Of a stretch of DNA of 64,000 nucleotides, positions 63,289-64,000 are shown in pieces. Source of the DNA: Thaumasiovibrio sp047250365. GTDB taxonomy: Bacteria; Pseudomonadota; Gammaproteobacteria; Enterobacterales; Vibrionaceae. Numbering within the stretch: the first letter of the stretch is position 1; every line of letters starts with the position of its first letter. Below the pieces are notes generated by a model that saw only the letters and a program-made list of their open reading frames with translations, had not been told where the DNA came from and did no database searches. The stretch covers positions 62,001 through 126,000 of the forward strand of contig NZ_JBLBVL010000006.1 of NCBI RefSeq assembly GCF_047250365.1. Reading direction: 5' to 3'. The translations under genes were made by a program, and so were the position numbers.

Positions 63289-64000
63289 AATATTGGCTTT
63301 ACTGCTTAAGTTTGTTATTTGTCCGCACTGGTCTGGCAGAACAGAACGTCGAACTGCTACATTGGTGGACAGCAAAAGGGGAAAAGGCAGCTTTGGCGGT
63401 AATAGAAGAGACCCTTAACGCGTCGTCTATTACCGTGAACAGCGAACCTATTGCTGGCGGAGGCGGCATTCCTGCAAAGACCATACTCCAAGCACGAGCA
63501 ATTGCGGGAACGCCACCAGATATGGCATTGATGGAAGGCCCAGCCATTCAAGCATGGGCTGCACTTGGCTTTCTTGCTAGTGTAGACGAGGTTGCTGACC
63601 ACTATCAATGGGATGAGAATCTATATCCAGAGATCAAAGCCATTCATAAATATCAAGGCAGCTATGTTGCTATTCCTACCAACATACATCGCCTCAATTG
63701 GATGTGGATAAACAGAGATGTTCTGTTCAAACATCAACTCGCAATACCCCATGATTGGGATTCACTGATCAAGCTGCTTATGACACTCAAAGCCAAAGGG
63801 GTGTCTCCGTTAGCGCTTGGTGATGAACCTTGGCAAATTGTTCAACTGTTTGAAAATATTGCCTTTAGCGTAGGGGGGCCAGACTATTATCGCCAGGCAT
63901 TTATTCAACTCGACCCATCAGCGCTAAATAGCCCCTTAACGGTAGAATCACTGGCAAGATTTCGTACTATTGCTGATCTTGTTGGCGACAACCTACCCAA
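63285..64000 (+). CDS. ABC sugar-binding protein (GtsA-like), partial at right edge
   Basis: 238 codons visible, no stop. A signal peptide of about 18 residues (SLLFVRTGLA) is followed by EQNVELLHWWTAKGEKAALAVIEETL, GGGGIPAKTILQARAIAGTPPDM and AIPTNIHRLNWMWINRDVLF, closely matching Pseudomonas GtsA and related glucose/mannose-binding proteins. The gene starts in the ATGA overlap with the kinase gene, so permease and ATPase genes probably follow outside the window. It could also feed the sensor directly. Confidence 0.85.
   Translation, partial: MKYWLYCLSLLFVRTGLAEQNVELLHWWTAKGEKAALAVIEETLNASSITVNSEPIAGGGGIPAKTILQARAIAGTPPDMALMEGPAIQAWAALGFLASVDEVADHYQWDENLYPEIKAIHKYQGSYVAIPTNIHRLNWMWINRDVLFKHQLAIPHDWDSLIKLLMTLKAKGVSPLALGDEPWQIVQLFENIAFSVGGPDYYRQAFIQLDPSALNSPLTVESLARFRTIADLVGDNLP

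Overview
The window looks like about 64 kb from a marine Vibrionaceae genome, probably the secondary chromosome. This is inference: TyrR, RimJ, PntAB, DeoD, TalB and Tkt all read as gammaproteobacterial proteins, CRP-type sites occur, and as far as I recall several of these genes lie on chromosome 2 in Vibrio. I saw no rRNA, tRNA, CRISPR array or intact insertion sequence. Almost the whole window is coding, with intrinsic terminators closing many transcription units.

Layout. 1-1.8 kb: the N-terminal 604 codons of a secreted GH50-type beta-agarase, running off the left edge. 2.0-5.4 kb: minus-strand run tyrR, rimJ, an HD-domain nucleotidase, a YaeR-type VOC protein and a possible overlapping 54-codon gene. 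5.7-9 kb: a di-haem cytochrome c peroxidase lipoprotein and an Nramp-fold transporter lacking the usual metal-binding motifs. 9.2-21.7 kb: two divergent branched-chain amino acid catabolic operons (valine/isoleucine leftwards, leucine rightwards) around liuR and a LiuR-type palindrome; the leucine operon has no liuD. 22-24 kb: a long RluA-family pseudouridine synthase. 24.3-27.1 kb: a lipase and an exported partner protein, bracketed by an intact GNAT gene and a 190-bp copy of its 3' end. 27.2-30.1 kb: an iron-siderophore type ABC importer. 30.5-33.6 kb: pntAB. 34.4-36.9 kb: a CRP-controlled xapX-deoD unit with a zinc-ribbon protein. 37.4-40.4 kb: talB-tkt. 40.6-44.6 kb: RarD, a small unknown, an acyl-CoA thioesterase, an APC permease behind an attenuator-like hairpin, and a GNAT.

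44.8-54.9 kb is the most coherent accessory system: a glycosylasparaginase, a sodium/solute symporter, a GH151-like putative alpha-L-fucosidase and a DeoR regulator on the minus strand, divergent from fucI-fucK-fucA. Together they encode what looks like uptake and cytoplasmic dismantling of a fucosylated GlcNAc-asparagine (core-fucose remnant of N-glycoproteins), with fucose sent through fuculose-1-phosphate.

55-64 kb: a triplicated retropepsin-like lipoprotein with a degenerate middle domain, a DUF2058 protein, a single polypeptide with three tandem RidA domains, a glucose-type PTS EIICB, and divergently a two-component system coupled to an ABC sugar-binding protein cut by the right edge.

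The findings I rate highest are the fucosyl-glycoasparagine locus, the three-domain RidA, the missing liuD, the lipase/partner cassette with its duplicated GNAT end, the TyrR Walker B substitution and the three-domain retropepsin-like protein.
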